DNA from: Anaeromyxobacter oryzae
Lineage (GTDB): Bacteria > Myxococcota > Myxococcia > Myxococcales > Anaeromyxobacteraceae
NCBI RefSeq assembly: GCF_023169945.1
Contig: NZ_AP025591.1
Location: 3,060,501-3,124,500 of the forward strand
DNA: 64,000 nucleotides
Reading direction: 5' to 3'
In this document: positions 53,874-63,373 of the stretch, one piece after another
Numbering within the stretch: position 1 is the first letter of the stretch
Layout: the number at the start of each line of letters is the position of its first letter
Translations under genes and position numbers: made by a program
The notes under the pieces: model-generated
What the model saw: the letters and a program-made list of their open reading frames with translations, nothing else
The model's database searches: none
What the model was told of the DNA's origin: nothing

Positions 53874-54293
53874 ATGGTCGGACTCGTCGTCGCCACGCAC
53901 GGAAGGCTCGCGGAGGAGCTGCTCGCCACGGCGGAGGGCATCGTGGGCCGCCTGGAGCAGTGCGAGCCGGTGTCGATCCACGCCGGGTCCTCGATGGAGG
54001 ATGCGCGGTCGCGGCTCGCAGAGGCCGTGAAGCGCGCCGACACGGGCGACGGGGTCCTCGTCCTCACCGACATGTTCGGCGGTACCCCGGCGAACCTCGC
54101 CCTCACCTTCCTCGACGAGAAGCTCGAGGTGGTCACGGGCGTGAACCTGCCGATGATCCTGAAGCTCGCGACCGCGCGGGCCGAGAACGTCTCCCTCCAG
54201 GCCGCCGCCGAGCTCGTCACCGGGTACGGCCAGAAGAACATCACGCTCGCCTCGGAGCTCCTGCGGACCCGCGCCCGGAGCTCCCGATCCTGA
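53874..54293 (+). CDS. PTS mannose-family EIIA
   Basis: 139 residues. The phosphorylated histidine is His9 in VVATHGRLAEE, the first histidine of the EIIA-Man fold. LVLTDMFGGTPANLAL is the second signature. It receives phosphate from HPr and passes it to EIIB. Nothing shows a specific sugar. Confidence 0.94.
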   Translation: MVGLVVATHGRLAEELLATAEGIVGRLEQCEPVSIHAGSSMEDARSRLAEAVKRADTGDGVLVLTDMFGGTPANLALTFLDEKLEVVTGVNLPMILKLATARAENVSLQAAAELVTGYGQKNITLASELLRTRARSSRS

Positions 54294-54339
54294 CGCGGGT
54301 CGGCTTGAATCCGGGGGCGCACCCCCGCGTCACACTCCA

Positions 54340-54834
54340 GTGATCTCCCTCGTCCGCGTCGACAACCGGCTCCTCCACGGGCAGATCCTCGAGGCCTGGG
54401 TCCCTCGCCTCGGGATCGACCAGGTGGTCGTCGCCGACGACGAGGCGGCGGCGAGCGACCTCGCCAAGGCCGCCATGACGCTGTGCGTCCCGCCGGAGCT
54501 GCCGGTCCGCATCCTGCCGGTCGCGGGGGTGGACTTCGCCGCGCTCGGGACGGGGCGGGTGAAGGTGCTCGTGCTCGTCCGCGACGTCGCCGGCCTCGCG
54601 CGGGCGCGGGCGGCCGGGCTCACCCCGGCGCTCGCTCCGAAGGTGAATCTCGGGAACGTGCACTTCGGCCCCGGCCGGAAGCAGGTCACGCCCTCCGTGT
54701 TCCTGTCCGGGGACGACGTGGCCGCCCTGCGGGCCCTCGCCGCCGAAGGGTTCGACGTGGAGGCGCGGGCGATCCCGTCCGAGCCCCCCGCCGGGATGGA
54801 GGACATCGAACGCCGGTACGCCGCGGCCCGATAG
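54340..54834 (+). CDS. PTS mannose/sorbose-family EIIB
   Basis: 164 residues, GTG start. The N-terminal RVDNRLLHGQILEAW carries the phosphorylated His13 in the usual position of the family. It is the sugar-phosphorylating domain, here a separate small cytosolic protein. Confidence 0.94.
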   Translation: MISLVRVDNRLLHGQILEAWVPRLGIDQVVVADDEAAASDLAKAAMTLCVPPELPVRILPVAGVDFAALGTGRVKVLVLVRDVAGLARARAAGLTPALAPKVNLGNVHFGPGRKQVTPSVFLSGDDVAALRALAAEGFDVEARAIPSEPPAGMEDIERRYAAAR

Positions 54835-54850
54835 GTTAGACTCATCGAGC

Positions 54851-55546
54851 TTGGGCTATCTCGTCCTAGGGCTCGTCGCCGGGCTGGCTGCGGTGGAGCG
54901 AAAGGGGTTCTTGCAGGCGATGCTCTCGCGGCCGATCGCGCTCGCGCCCGTCGCGGGGTGGGCGCTCGGGGACGCGGCGGGCGGGCTCCTCCTCGCGCCA
55001 CCGCTCGAGCTGTTCTGGCTCGGCGCGGTGAACCTCGGTGCGGCGCTCCCGGTGCACGAGGCGCTCGGCACCGCCGCGATCACCGGAGGCGCGGTCCTCG
55101 CCGGGCGCGCGCTCGGCGCGGGCGTCACCCCGGAGATCGGGATCCTCGCGGTGCTCGTCGCCGCGCCGGTCGCGCTCCTCGGCCGGAAGGCCGACCGGCT
55201 CGTCGAGGGCTGGAACGAGCGGATCGCGCTGCACGCCGAGGCCGCCCTCGCGGGCCACCACCTCCGCGAGGCGGTCCGCTGCAACCTCTACGGCCTCGCG
55301 GCCCCCTTCGCGATCGCGGCGGTGCTCGCGCCGCTGGCGGCCGCCGTCGCGGCGGTCGTCATTCCGCCGCTCTTGCGCGCCGCGCCGGACGCGGCGGGGC
55401 CGCTCCAGGTCGGGTTCTTCGCGTTCGCGGCGTTCGCGTGCGCGTCCGGCGCGAAGGCGCTCCGGGCGCGGGCGGCGCCGCGCTGGTTCTTCGCCGCGGG
55501 CGCCGTGGTGGCCGCCGCCGGTCTCGCCGTCGGGAGGCTCCGGTGA
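54851..55546 (+). CDS. PTS mannose-family EIIC (membrane)
   Basis: 231 residues with ~6-7 hydrophobic segments, beginning with TTG. Features of EIIC of the Man family: ERKGFLQAMLSRPIALAP and LLLAPPLELFWLGAVNLGAALP. It forms the sugar channel with EIID. Its stop overlaps the EIID start (GTGA). Confidence 0.85.
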   Translation: MGYLVLGLVAGLAAVERKGFLQAMLSRPIALAPVAGWALGDAAGGLLLAPPLELFWLGAVNLGAALPVHEALGTAAITGGAVLAGRALGAGVTPEIGILAVLVAAPVALLGRKADRLVEGWNERIALHAEAALAGHHLREAVRCNLYGLAAPFAIAAVLAPLAAAVAAVVIPPLLRAAPDAAGPLQVGFFAFAAFACASGAKALRARAAPRWFFAAGAVVAAAGLAVGRLR

Positions 55547-56334
55547 CCGAGGCCGCGGCAGCGCTCGCGCCCGCGAAGGTCCCCGCCGGCACGCTCGTGC
55601 GCGTGTTCTGGCGCTGCCTCTTCCTCCAGGCGAGCTGGAACCGGCGCGGGATGCAGAACCTCGGATTCGCCTACGCGATCGATCCGGCGCTCCGCGCGCT
55701 CTACGCCGACCCCATCCGGCGCGAGGAGGCCCTCCGGCGCCACCTCGGCTTCTTCAACTGCCACCCGTACATGGCGGCGGCGATCGTCGGCGGGGCGATC
55801 CACCACGAGGAGCGCGTCGCCTCCGGCGCCGAGCCGGAGCGCGGTCCGCTCGCCTACAAGGCGACGCTGCAGGGCCCGCTCGCCGCGCTCGGCGACGGCT
55901 TCTTCTGGACCGCGCTCCGCCCGTTCTTCGGCGCGCTCGCGGCGCTCGGGGCGCTCCTCTTCGGCGCGCCGGCGATCGTCGCGGCGCTCGCGGTCTACAA
56001 CGCGATCCACCTCGCCCTCCGGGTCGGCCTGTTCCGCGCCGGGTACCTCCGGGGCGACCAGCTCGTCGCGACCATCGGCCGCCTCTCCCTGCCCGCCCTG
56101 GCGGACCGCCTGCGGGCGGCGGGGGCCGGGCTCTGCGGCGCGTCCGCGGCCGTGTTCCTCCTCCGCGCCGGGGTCGTCTCGGGCCCCGCCGCCGCCGCCC
56201 TCGTCGCGATCGCCGCGGCCGCGGGCTACGCCGCGCTCGCGAAGGGCGCAAGGCTCCTCCCCACCGCGTACGTGGCGACGCTCATGGGGTTCGGTGCGGG
56301 CCTCCTCCTCGGCCACCTGCACGGGAGCAGCTAG
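55543..56334 (+). CDS. PTS mannose-family EIID (membrane)
   Basis: 263 residues, GTG start. The N-terminal WRCLFLQASWNRRGMQNLGF and RHLGFFNCHPYMAAAIVGG are highly diagnostic of EIID. The C-terminal half has several membrane helices. It completes the permease with EIIC. The substrate is unknown. Confidence 0.9.
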   Translation: MTEAAAALAPAKVPAGTLVRVFWRCLFLQASWNRRGMQNLGFAYAIDPALRALYADPIRREEALRRHLGFFNCHPYMAAAIVGGAIHHEERVASGAEPERGPLAYKATLQGPLAALGDGFFWTALRPFFGALAALGALLFGAPAIVAALAVYNAIHLALRVGLFRAGYLRGDQLVATIGRLSLPALADRLRAAGAGLCGASAAVFLLRAGVVSGPAAAALVAIAAAAGYAALAKGARLLPTAYVATLMGFGAGLLLGHLHGSS

Positions 56335-56336
56335 GG

Positions 56337-56609
56337 ATGGCCCGAGTCGAGCGCAACTTCACGATCGTGAATCAGCTCGGGCTGCACGCCCGCGCCGCGG
56401 CGCAGCTCGTCCAGACGGCCAATCGCTACCGCTCGGAGATCCACGTCGAGAAGGACGGGATGCAGGTGAACGGGAAGAGCATCATGGGCGTGCTCACCCT
56501 CGCCGCCGCCAAGGGGTCGCAGATCACGGTATCCTGCGAGGGCGAGGACGCCGAGACCGCGCTCGCGGCGCTCGCGAAGGTGATCGAGAGCGGCTTCGGG
56601 GAGAAATGA
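56337..56609 (+). CDS. ptsH: Phosphocarrier protein HPr
   Basis: 90 residues. The phosphorylated His17 lies in LGLHARAAAQ, and the regulatory serine is Ser48 in GKSIMGVLTLAA. Both control sites are present, so it should be a target of EI and of HprK, the pattern found in the Ser/His-phosphorylated HPr of Gram-positives and some proteobacteria. It overlaps ptsI by 3 bases (ATGA context). Confidence 0.97.
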   Translation: MARVERNFTIVNQLGLHARAAAQLVQTANRYRSEIHVEKDGMQVNGKSIMGVLTLAAAKGSQITVSCEGEDAETALAALAKVIESGFGEK

Positions 56610-58399
56610 CGACCGGTTCCGGGACCATCCTCGTCGGCCTCGCCGCGTCGCCCGGCATCGCGATCGGGCGCTGCTGGACCATCGAGCGCCGCAGGGTCCG
56701 GACCCCGAAGCGCCGGCTCGGAGCCGAGGAGATCGACAACGAGGTGGGGCGCCTCCGGACCGCGCTCGAGATCTCCGATCTCCAGCTCGAGGACGTGCGC
56801 GGGAAGGTCGCGCAGGCGGAGGCGCTCGGCGGCGCCGAGCACACCGCCATCATCGACATGCACCGGATGATGCTAAAGGACGAGATGCTCGTCCAGGAGG
56901 CGCAGCGGCTCATCCGGGAGGAGCGGCTCAACGCGGAGTGGGCGGTGAAGCGGGCCCTCCGGAAGATCAAGGGCGCCTTCCACGAGCACGCCGACGAGTA
57001 CTTCAAGGAGCGGCGGGCCGACATCGACTTCGTGGGCGAGCGCGTCATCAAGAACCTCCTCGGCCAGGCGCCGGACGTCGACGAGGTGCCGCCGGAGGGC
57101 GCGATCATCGTCGCGCACGACCTCTCGCCCGCCGACACCGCGCTCCTGCTGCACCAGCGGAAGGTCGCGGCCTTCGTCACGGACGCGGGCGCGAAGACCT
57201 CCCACACGGCCATCGTCGCCCGCGCCCTCGAGGTCCCGGCGGTCGTGGGCACCGGCCGGGCCACGTCCTGCGTCGACCGCGGCGACTGGGTGGTGGTGGA
57301 CGGCGGCCGCGGGGTCGTCGTCATCAACCCGTCGCCGGAGGAGCTCACCGGGTACGAGGCGGCGCGCGCGCGGCGGCTGAAGGAGGAGAAGGAGCTCCTC
57401 CGGACCCGCGATCTCCCCGCCCGCACGCTCGACGACGTGCCGATCCGGCTCGCGGGCAACATCGAGTTCGCCGAGGAGGTGCCGAGCCTCCTCGCCCACG
57501 GCGGCGAGGCGGTCGGGCTCTACCGGACCGAGTTCCTCTTCATGGCCCGGGGCGACCTGCCCAGCGAGGAGGAGCACTACCAGAACTACCGGCGGATCCT
57601 CGAGGGGCTCGCGCCGAGGCCGGTGACCATCCGCACCTTCGACCTCGGCGGGGACAAGCTCCCGGCGGGCATGCGGATCGCGGCCGAGAACCCGGCGCTC
57701 GGGCTCCGCGCGATCCGCTACTGCCTCCGCCAGCCGGAGATGTTCAAGGCGCAGCTCCGGGCGCTGCTCCGCGCCTCGGTGCACGGGAACCTCAAGATCA
57801 TGTTCCCCATGATCTCCGGCGTCGCGGAGCTCCGCGCGGCGCGCCGGGCGCTCGAGGAGGCGCGCGAGGAGCTCCGCGAGCAGCGGGTCCCGATGAAGGA
57901 CGTGCCGGTCGGGATCATGATCGAGCTGCCCTCGGCCGCGATGATCGCGGACCGCCTCGCCCGCGAGTGCGACTTCTTCAGCATCGGGACGAACGACCTC
58001 ATCCAGTACACGATCGGGATCGACCGGCAGAACAAGGACGTCGCCTACCTCTACAAGCCGCTGCACCTCGCGGTGCTCCGGACGCTCCGGACGATCTGCG
58101 ACGCGGCCCGCTCCGCGAACGTCCCGGTCTCGATGTGCGGCGAGATGGCGGGCGAGCCCGTGAACGCGCTGGTCCTGCTCGGGCTCGGCGTCACGGAGCT
58201 CTCGATGAACGGCCCGTCGATCCCCGTCGTGAAGCGGATCATCCGGGCCGCGAAGGCGTCCGACGGCCGCGTGCTCCTCGACCGGATCCTCGGGATGACG
58301 TTCGCCGACGACATCGAGCGCGAGGTCCGCGAGGAGATGGCGCGCCGGTTCCCGGGGCTCGTCGAGCAGGAGGCGGCGGTCGGCCCGGTGTCGGGCTAG
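56606..58399 (+). CDS. ptsI: PTS enzyme I
   Basis: 597 residues. The phosphorylated His200 is in GAKTSHTAIVARAL, the PEP-binding region follows, and the catalytic Cys (~511) is in SMCGEMAG. It begins the phosphate relay by autophosphorylation from PEP. It is the last gene of the cluster. Confidence 0.97.
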   Translation: MTTGSGTILVGLAASPGIAIGRCWTIERRRVRTPKRRLGAEEIDNEVGRLRTALEISDLQLEDVRGKVAQAEALGGAEHTAIIDMHRMMLKDEMLVQEAQRLIREERLNAEWAVKRALRKIKGAFHEHADEYFKERRADIDFVGERVIKNLLGQAPDVDEVPPEGAIIVAHDLSPADTALLLHQRKVAAFVTDAGAKTSHTAIVARALEVPAVVGTGRATSCVDRGDWVVVDGGRGVVVINPSPEELTGYEAARARRLKEEKELLRTRDLPARTLDDVPIRLAGNIEFAEEVPSLLAHGGEAVGLYRTEFLFMARGDLPSEEEHYQNYRRILEGLAPRPVTIRTFDLGGDKLPAGMRIAAENPALGLRAIRYCLRQPEMFKAQLRALLRASVHGNLKIMFPMISGVAELRAARRALEEAREELREQRVPMKDVPVGIMIELPSAAMIADRLARECDFFSIGTNDLIQYTIGIDRQNKDVAYLYKPLHLAVLRTLRTICDAARSANVPVSMCGEMAGEPVNALVLLGLGVTELSMNGPSIPVVKRIIRAAKASDGRVLLDRILGMTFADDIEREVREEMARRFPGLVEQEAAVGPVSG

Positions 58400-58527
58400 G
58401 CCCTCGCCCGGTGGCGGCAGACGGGCGGGAGCGGCTCCTCCTGGATGGCGGGCGGGCGAGCAGGCGCCGCCGCGGGCGCCGCGCCACCCTCCGATCCGGC
58501 GGAGGAATCAGCAGGCCGTCCGCGATA

Positions 58528-58557
58528 TTGACACTGTGCGCGCCGCGCGCGTACCTT
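58528..58557 (+). promoter_or_regulatory. Candidate sigma-70 promoter of metK
   Basis: TTGACA (58528-58533, exact -35 consensus), an 18-base spacer and TACCTT (58552-58557, three of six to TATAAT). The transcript start would be near 58564, with GAGGAG following and ATG 58586. No SAM riboswitch pattern was recognised in the short leader. Confidence 0.55.
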
Positions 58558-58585
58558 CGCCGTCCCCCCGAGGAGAACCCCGAAC

Positions 58586-59752
58586 ATGCCGATGAGCGAC
58601 TACCTCTTCACGTCGGAATCCGTGACCGAGGGCCACCCCGACAAGATGGCGGACCAGATCTCGGACGCCGTGCTCGACGCGGTCCTTCGCCAGGATCCGA
58701 AGGGCCGGGTGGCGTGCGAGACGCTCCTCAAGACCGGGTACGTGATGATCGCGGGCGAGATCACGACCAAGGCCAAGGTCGACTACCCGAAGCTCGCCCG
58801 CGAGGTCGTGAAGCGCATCGGGTACACCGCGGGCGAGATGGGCTTCGACGGGAACACGTGCGGGGTGCTCGTCGCCGTCGATCAGCAGTCGCCCGACATC
58901 GGCCAGGGCGTCGACACGGGCGGCGCGGGCGATCAGGGCATGATGTTCGGGTATGCATGCGACGAGACGCCGGAGCTGATGCCGGCGCCCATCCAGTACG
59001 CGCACGCCGTCACGCGGCAGCTCGCGAAGGCCCGCCGCGCCGGCCTCGACTTCCTGCGCCCGGACGGCAAGAGCCAGGTCTCCGTCGAGTACCGGGACGG
59101 GAAGGTCTCCCGCATCGACACGGTGGTCGTCTCCACCCAGCACGCCGAGGAGGTCTCGAACAAGAAGCTCCACGAGGCCATCAAGGAGCTGGTGATCGCG
59201 AAGGCGCTCCCGAAGAAGCTCATCGACAAGAAGACCAAGATCTTCATCAACCCGACCGGCCGGTTCGTCATCGGCGGCCCCATGGGCGACACGGGCGTCA
59301 CCGGCCGGAAGATCATCGTCGACACCTACGGCGGCATGGGCCGCCACGGCGGCGGCGCCTTCTCCGGGAAGGATCCGTCGAAGGTGGACCGCTCGGCGGC
59401 GTACATGGGCCGCCACATCGCGAAGAACGTGGTCGCGGCCGGGCTCGCGAAGCGCTGCGAGGTCCAGGTGGCGTACGCCATCGGCGTGGCGGATCCGGTC
59501 TCGGTGATGGTCGAGACCTTCGGCACCGCCGTCGTCCCGGAGGAGAAGATCGCCCGCGCCGTCCGCGAGGTGTTCGGGCTCCAGCCGCGGCAGATCATCG
59601 AGGGCCTCGACCTGCTCCGACCGATCTACGAGAAGACCGCCGCGTACGGCCACTTCGGTCGGACCGAGAAGTCGTTCACCTGGGAGCAGACGGACAAGAA
59701 GGAGGCCCTCGCGGACGCGGCGGGCCTCGCGAAGGTCCGCGCCGCCGGGTAG
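58586..59752 (+). CDS. metK: S-adenosylmethionine synthetase
   Basis: 388 residues. Canonical motifs: [20 protein letters not shown] (ATP/Mg site), [16 protein letters not shown] and [16 protein letters not shown]. It makes S-adenosylmethionine from methionine and ATP, the cell's methyl donor. The N-terminus is ATG 58586, with a further in-frame ATG at 58592. It is monocistronic, bounded by a promoter and a strong terminator. Confidence 0.98.
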   Translation: MPMSDYLFTSESVTEGHPDKMADQISDAVLDAVLRQDPKGRVACETLLKTGYVMIAGEITTKAKVDYPKLAREVVKRIGYTAGEMGFDGNTCGVLVAVDQQSPDIGQGVDTGGAGDQGMMFGYACDETPELMPAPIQYAHAVTRQLAKARRAGLDFLRPDGKSQVSVEYRDGKVSRIDTVVVSTQHAEEVSNKKLHEAIKELVIAKALPKKLIDKKTKIFINPTGRFVIGGPMGDTGVTGRKIIVDTYGGMGRHGGGAFSGKDPSKVDRSAAYMGRHIAKNVVAAGLAKRCEVQVAYAIGVADPVSVMVETFGTAVVPEEKIARAVREVFGLQPRQIIEGLDLLRPIYEKTAAYGHFGRTEKSFTWEQTDKKEALADAAGLAKVRAAG

Positions 59753-59772
59753 GCGTTCGTACCGGCTCCACA

Positions 59773-59810
59773 CGCGAGGGCTCGCCCGGAGACGGGCGGG
59801 CCCTTTCGCG
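59773..59810 (+). terminator. Rho-independent terminator of metK
   Basis: The main stem is 59777-59788 with 59793-59804 (12 bp, one G-U) around a GAGA loop, extended by CGCG pairs at the outer end. TTCGCGTTCC follows. It lies 24 bases after the metK stop. Confidence 0.75.
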
Positions 59811-60009
59811 TTCCCGGGCTCCGCGCGCTCTCGTGCCGCACCCGCCCGGTGCCGCCCGGGCGGAGCCGCTCCTTTCGTCTCGCACCTCCTAGGTCGTCCG
59901 TCCGCGCTTGCGTGCGGGTGTACGTTCGATGCCTGCGCGGGTCGATCGGCGAGGGAGCCGGCGGGCACTCGTCGCCCACCGGATCGCGCGCTGCTCGGGG
60001 GGGCGGGGC

Positions 60010-61509
60010 ATGCGACGGACGAATGCGTGGACGGCCGCGCTCGCGGTCCTGCTCGCGGGGGCTCCGGCGTCGAGGGCCACCGGCGGCGATCCCGCCAGCG
60101 CTGCGGCCCCGGGCGCTCAGGCCGCGAGCGCTCCAGCCGCGGGCGCGCGCGGCGATCGCGGCCGCGCGCCGGGCGCGGAGCGAGGCCGGACGACCCACGG
60201 GACGAAGCCGGCGACCGCGCCCGTGCCCCCGCTGCGCCCGCGCGGCGCGGAGCTGGAAGCGGCCCGCCGGATCGCGGCGGAGGGCCGGAACGAGGACGCG
60301 GAGCGGATGCTCGACGCGCTCCTCACGATCGAGCCCGCCCGCCTCGACGTCCTGCTCGAGCGCGCGCAGGTCCGCGCCCACCAGGGCAAGTACGCCGAGG
60401 CGCGCGCCGACTTCAACGACGTGCTCGTGGCGAGGCCGGGCGATCTCACCGCCCTCACCGGCCTCGCCTACACCCTCGCCTGGTCCGGCGACCTCGAGAC
60501 GGCGGAGTGGACCTTCCGGCGCGCGCTGGAGGTGGAGCCCGGCACGCTCGACGCGGCGAAGGGGCTCGCCTACGTCGCGCTCTGGCGCGGCCAGCCCGGC
60601 GAGGCGGCCCGGCAATTCGACGTCCTCGCGCGGACGCGGCCCGACAGCGCCGAGCTGCAGGTCGCCTTCGGGCAGGCGCTCTACGCCGAGGGCCACCGGG
60701 CCGAGGCGCGCGCCGCCTTCGAGCAGGCCCTCGCGCTCGAGCCCGGGCGCGCCGACGCGCGGGCCGGGCTCGACGCGACGGAGGTCCGGACCCGCGTCGA
60801 GGCGACGGTCCTCGGCGGCATCACCACGCGCGCGGACGCCCCGGAGGAGGCGGGCGTCCGTTTCGCGGAGCTCGCCATCGAGCCGGCGGACGGCCTCCGC
60901 GTCTGGGCGCAGTACGACGACACGCTGAGCCTCGACAACGCGGACCTCGCGCGCCGCAACGAGCACGTGCCGGCCGCGTACCTGGGTGGCCTGCTGGGCT
61001 GGGGCGACCGGAACGTGACGCGGCTCGAGGTGGGCTACCGGGACCTGCCCGGCGGGATCGCGCAAGGACTCCTCCGCGGCGAGCAGGTCGTCGGGGTCGG
61101 CCAGCGCTCTGCGGTGCGGCTCGGCGGCTGGGCCGGGCCGCGTGAGGACGGGCTCGTCGAGGCGGGGGCCCACGCCGGCGTTTCGCTCGCGGCCGGGTCC
61201 TACGTCCGGATCGAGCCCGCGGCCTACTGGGGCCGGAGCGGTGTCGCGGGCGAGAACGAGGTCCGCGGTGCCCTCTCGATCGTCGCGGAGTCGCGCTCCC
61301 ACGCGGAGATCGGCGGCGGCGTCGCCGCGGGCCGGGCCTTCGGCGGGACGGTCGAGGGCGACCTCGCGTCCGGCTTCTTCCGCGCCGTCCTCCCGGTGGG
61401 CGGGCACGTCCGGGCGCAGCTCCTGCTCACCCACGAGCGGCCCCCGGCCGGATCCGCGGTGACGGTCTACGCGCTCGGACTCACGGTCTCGGCGGGAGGG
61501 CCGCGGTGA
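60010..61509 (+). CDS. TPR outer-membrane beta-barrel protein (PgaA/YaiO-like)
   Basis: 499 residues from ATG 60010, chosen because the signal peptide (AWTAALAVLLAGAPASRA) follows; the frame opens earlier at 59908. After a low-complexity Ala/Gly/Arg linker (~25-75), residues ~80-255 hold TPR repeats (ARADFNDVLVARPGDLTAL, ETAEWTFRRALEVEPG, ARAAFEQALALEPGRA). Residues ~260-499 have alternating hydrophobic strands typical of an outer-membrane barrel (YVRIEPAAYWGRSG, HVRAQLLLTHERP). This is the layout of PgaA and of YaiO-like exporters. Its stop overlaps the glycosyltransferase start (GTGA). Confidence 0.8.
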   Translation: MRRTNAWTAALAVLLAGAPASRATGGDPASAAAPGAQAASAPAAGARGDRGRAPGAERGRTTHGTKPATAPVPPLRPRGAELEAARRIAAEGRNEDAERMLDALLTIEPARLDVLLERAQVRAHQGKYAEARADFNDVLVARPGDLTALTGLAYTLAWSGDLETAEWTFRRALEVEPGTLDAAKGLAYVALWRGQPGEAARQFDVLARTRPDSAELQVAFGQALYAEGHRAEARAAFEQALALEPGRADARAGLDATEVRTRVEATVLGGITTRADAPEEAGVRFAELAIEPADGLRVWAQYDDTLSLDNADLARRNEHVPAAYLGGLLGWGDRNVTRLEVGYRDLPGGIAQGLLRGEQVVGVGQRSAVRLGGWAGPREDGLVEAGAHAGVSLAAGSYVRIEPAAYWGRSGVAGENEVRGALSIVAESRSHAEIGGGVAAGRAFGGTVEGDLASGFFRAVLPVGGHVRAQLLLTHERPPAGSAVTVYALGLTVSAGGPR

Positions 61510-63356
61510 GGTCGGGTCGCGGGGCGGCGGCGGTGGCCGCCGTGCCGGAGCTCGCGGAGGAGCGGGGCCCGGGCGCGGACGCTGCGCCGCGGACGAGCGA
61601 CGCCGCGCGCGCCGCCGCCGCGCCGAGCCCGGCGCTGTACGCGTCCATCTTCGCGGCCTGGTCCCTCGCGCTCGCGTGGTTCCACCCGAGGCTCGCCGCG
61701 TGCCTCGCCGCGGCGGAGACCCCGCTCGAGTGGTGTGCGCTGGCGTTCTTCGTCGCGTTCACCGAGCTCGCGTGGCTCCACGGGTTCTTCAACGTGGCCG
61801 TCGTGCTGTTCGCGATCCGCCATCGCCGCCGCGCCGCGCCGCCGCCGCCGGCGCTCCCCTCGGCCGAGCTGCCCGCCGTCGCCGTGCTCTACACGACCTG
61901 CAACGACTTCGTGGAGGCGAGCGCGCGGTCGTGCCTCGAGCAGGACTACCCCCGGTTCACGGTGTACCTCCTCGACGACAGCTCCGACCCGGCGTACCGC
62001 GCCCGGGTCGACGCGTTCGCGGCCGGCGCTCCGCGCCGGGTGCGCGTCGTCCGGCGGCGGGACCGGCGCGGCTTCAAGGCGGGGAACCTCAACCATGCCC
62101 TCGACGGCGTGGCGCAGGAGCCGGTCTTCGCGCTCGCCGACGCGGACGAGATCCTGCCACCGGACTTCCTCCGGCGCCTCGCGCCGCGGCTGCTCGCGGA
62201 CCCGTCCTGCGGGTTCGTGCAGGCGAACCACGCCTGCAACCCCGCCGCGCCCGGCGCGCTCGCGAGGTCCCTCGGCGTCGGCATCGGCATCCACTGGCGC
62301 TGGTACCAGCCGCTCCGCAACGCTTACGGCTTCGTGATGCTCCTCGGCCACGGCGCGCTCGTGCGCCGGGAGGCGTGGGTCGCGGCGGGCGGCTTCCCGG
62401 AGCTCGTGAGCGAGGACCTCGCCTTCGCCCTCCGCGCCCGGGAGCGAGGCTGGCGCGGCCGCTTCGCCGAGGACGTGGTCTGCTACGAGGACTTCCCCGA
62501 GACGGTGCGCGCGTTCCGGATCCGGCACATGAAGTGGACGCGCGGCACCTGCGAGCTCCTCTCCCGCGAGATGGGACGGGTGCTCCGGTCGCGCAACATC
62601 CCGATCGTCGAGAAGCTCGACGTCCTGTTCCCGACGGTGAACCTGCCGCTCTCGCTGCTGTACTTCCTGTTCGTCATCGACGCCAACGTGGTCCTCACGG
62701 CGCTGTTCGGGCAGCGCGCGGCGCTCACGATCGCGCTCGGGGGGACCGAGCTGGTGGTCCCCACGACCGTGCTCGGCGGGCGATTGCAGTCGCTCGCGGG
62801 CGCAGACCTCTTCGCGATCACGCTCCTCACCCTGTTCGCCCCGGTGCTCTGCTTCGTCCTCGACCTGTGGCGGAAGCCGCTCACGCTCGTCCGCTTCCTC
62901 GGCCAGAGCACGGCGGCGTACGGCACGCTCGGCCCGCTCTCGGCGGTGGGCGTCGTCTGCTACCTCCTGACCGGCCGGGCGGTGTTCCACGTCACCGCCG
63001 ACCGGGGCGCACCCCGCGCCGGGCTTCGTCCCGCGTCGGTCGCCGCGCGCCTCCGGGCGAGCGCGGCCGCGCTGCTCGCCGGGAGCCATCCCGATCACCT
63101 CGCGGTCCAGGCCTTCGAGGTCCTCTGCGGGGTCGGCTTCGCGCTGAGCTGCCTCGCGACCTTCCAGATCTCCTTCCTCGGGCTCGCGCTCGGGTTCCTC
63201 CTGCTGCCGGTGCTGCACCACGTCTCGTGGAGCTCGACCTGGGTCCGCGCGCTCGTGTACGTGCCGTTCGTGTTCGTCGTGCTGGGCGTCGCGCTGGGGG
63301 GGTTGTCGCTCCTCGGCCTGCAGACCGTCCTGTTCGGGTTCGGGTTTCATTTCTGA
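61506..63356 (+). CDS. Membrane glycosyltransferase family 2 (polysaccharide synthase)
   Basis: 616 residues, GTG start overlapping the upstream stop. The GT2 domain (~120-400) has YTTCND, LLDDSS, ADADEILPP (D-x-D) and SEDLAFALRARERGWRGRF, with RHMKWTRG near the usual Q-x-x-R-W site. Two hydrophobic helices precede it and about four to six follow (e.g. VNLPLSLLYFLFVIDANVVL). The arrangement matches BcsA/PgaC-type processive synthases. The product is probably an exopolysaccharide. There is no PilZ domain. Confidence 0.88.
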   Translation: MRSGRGAAAVAAVPELAEERGPGADAAPRTSDAARAAAAPSPALYASIFAAWSLALAWFHPRLAACLAAAETPLEWCALAFFVAFTELAWLHGFFNVAVVLFAIRHRRRAAPPPPALPSAELPAVAVLYTTCNDFVEASARSCLEQDYPRFTVYLLDDSSDPAYRARVDAFAAGAPRRVRVVRRRDRRGFKAGNLNHALDGVAQEPVFALADADEILPPDFLRRLAPRLLADPSCGFVQANHACNPAAPGALARSLGVGIGIHWRWYQPLRNAYGFVMLLGHGALVRREAWVAAGGFPELVSEDLAFALRARERGWRGRFAEDVVCYEDFPETVRAFRIRHMKWTRGTCELLSREMGRVLRSRNIPIVEKLDVLFPTVNLPLSLLYFLFVIDANVVLTALFGQRAALTIALGGTELVVPTTVLGGRLQSLAGADLFAITLLTLFAPVLCFVLDLWRKPLTLVRFLGQSTAAYGTLGPLSAVGVVCYLLTGRAVFHVTADRGAPRAGLRPASVAARLRASAAALLAGSHPDHLAVQAFEVLCGVGFALSCLATFQISFLGLALGFLLLPVLHHVSWSSTWVRALVYVPFVFVVLGVALGGLSLLGLQTVLFGFGFHF

Positions 63357-63373
63357 CGGGGGCTGCGCCCCCG
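63357..63373 (+). terminator. Hairpin directly after the glycosyltransferase stop
   Basis: A 7-bp GC stem (63357-63363 with 63367-63373) with a 3-base loop begins at the base after the stop. No T-run follows, so it may be a weak terminator or an mRNA-stabilising end. Confidence 0.35.

Noticed and set aside
58400..58585. SAM or SAH riboswitch upstream of metK
   Set aside because: The leader between the predicted start (~58564) and ATG 58586 is about 20 bases, too short for any known class, and I saw no conserved core sequence.
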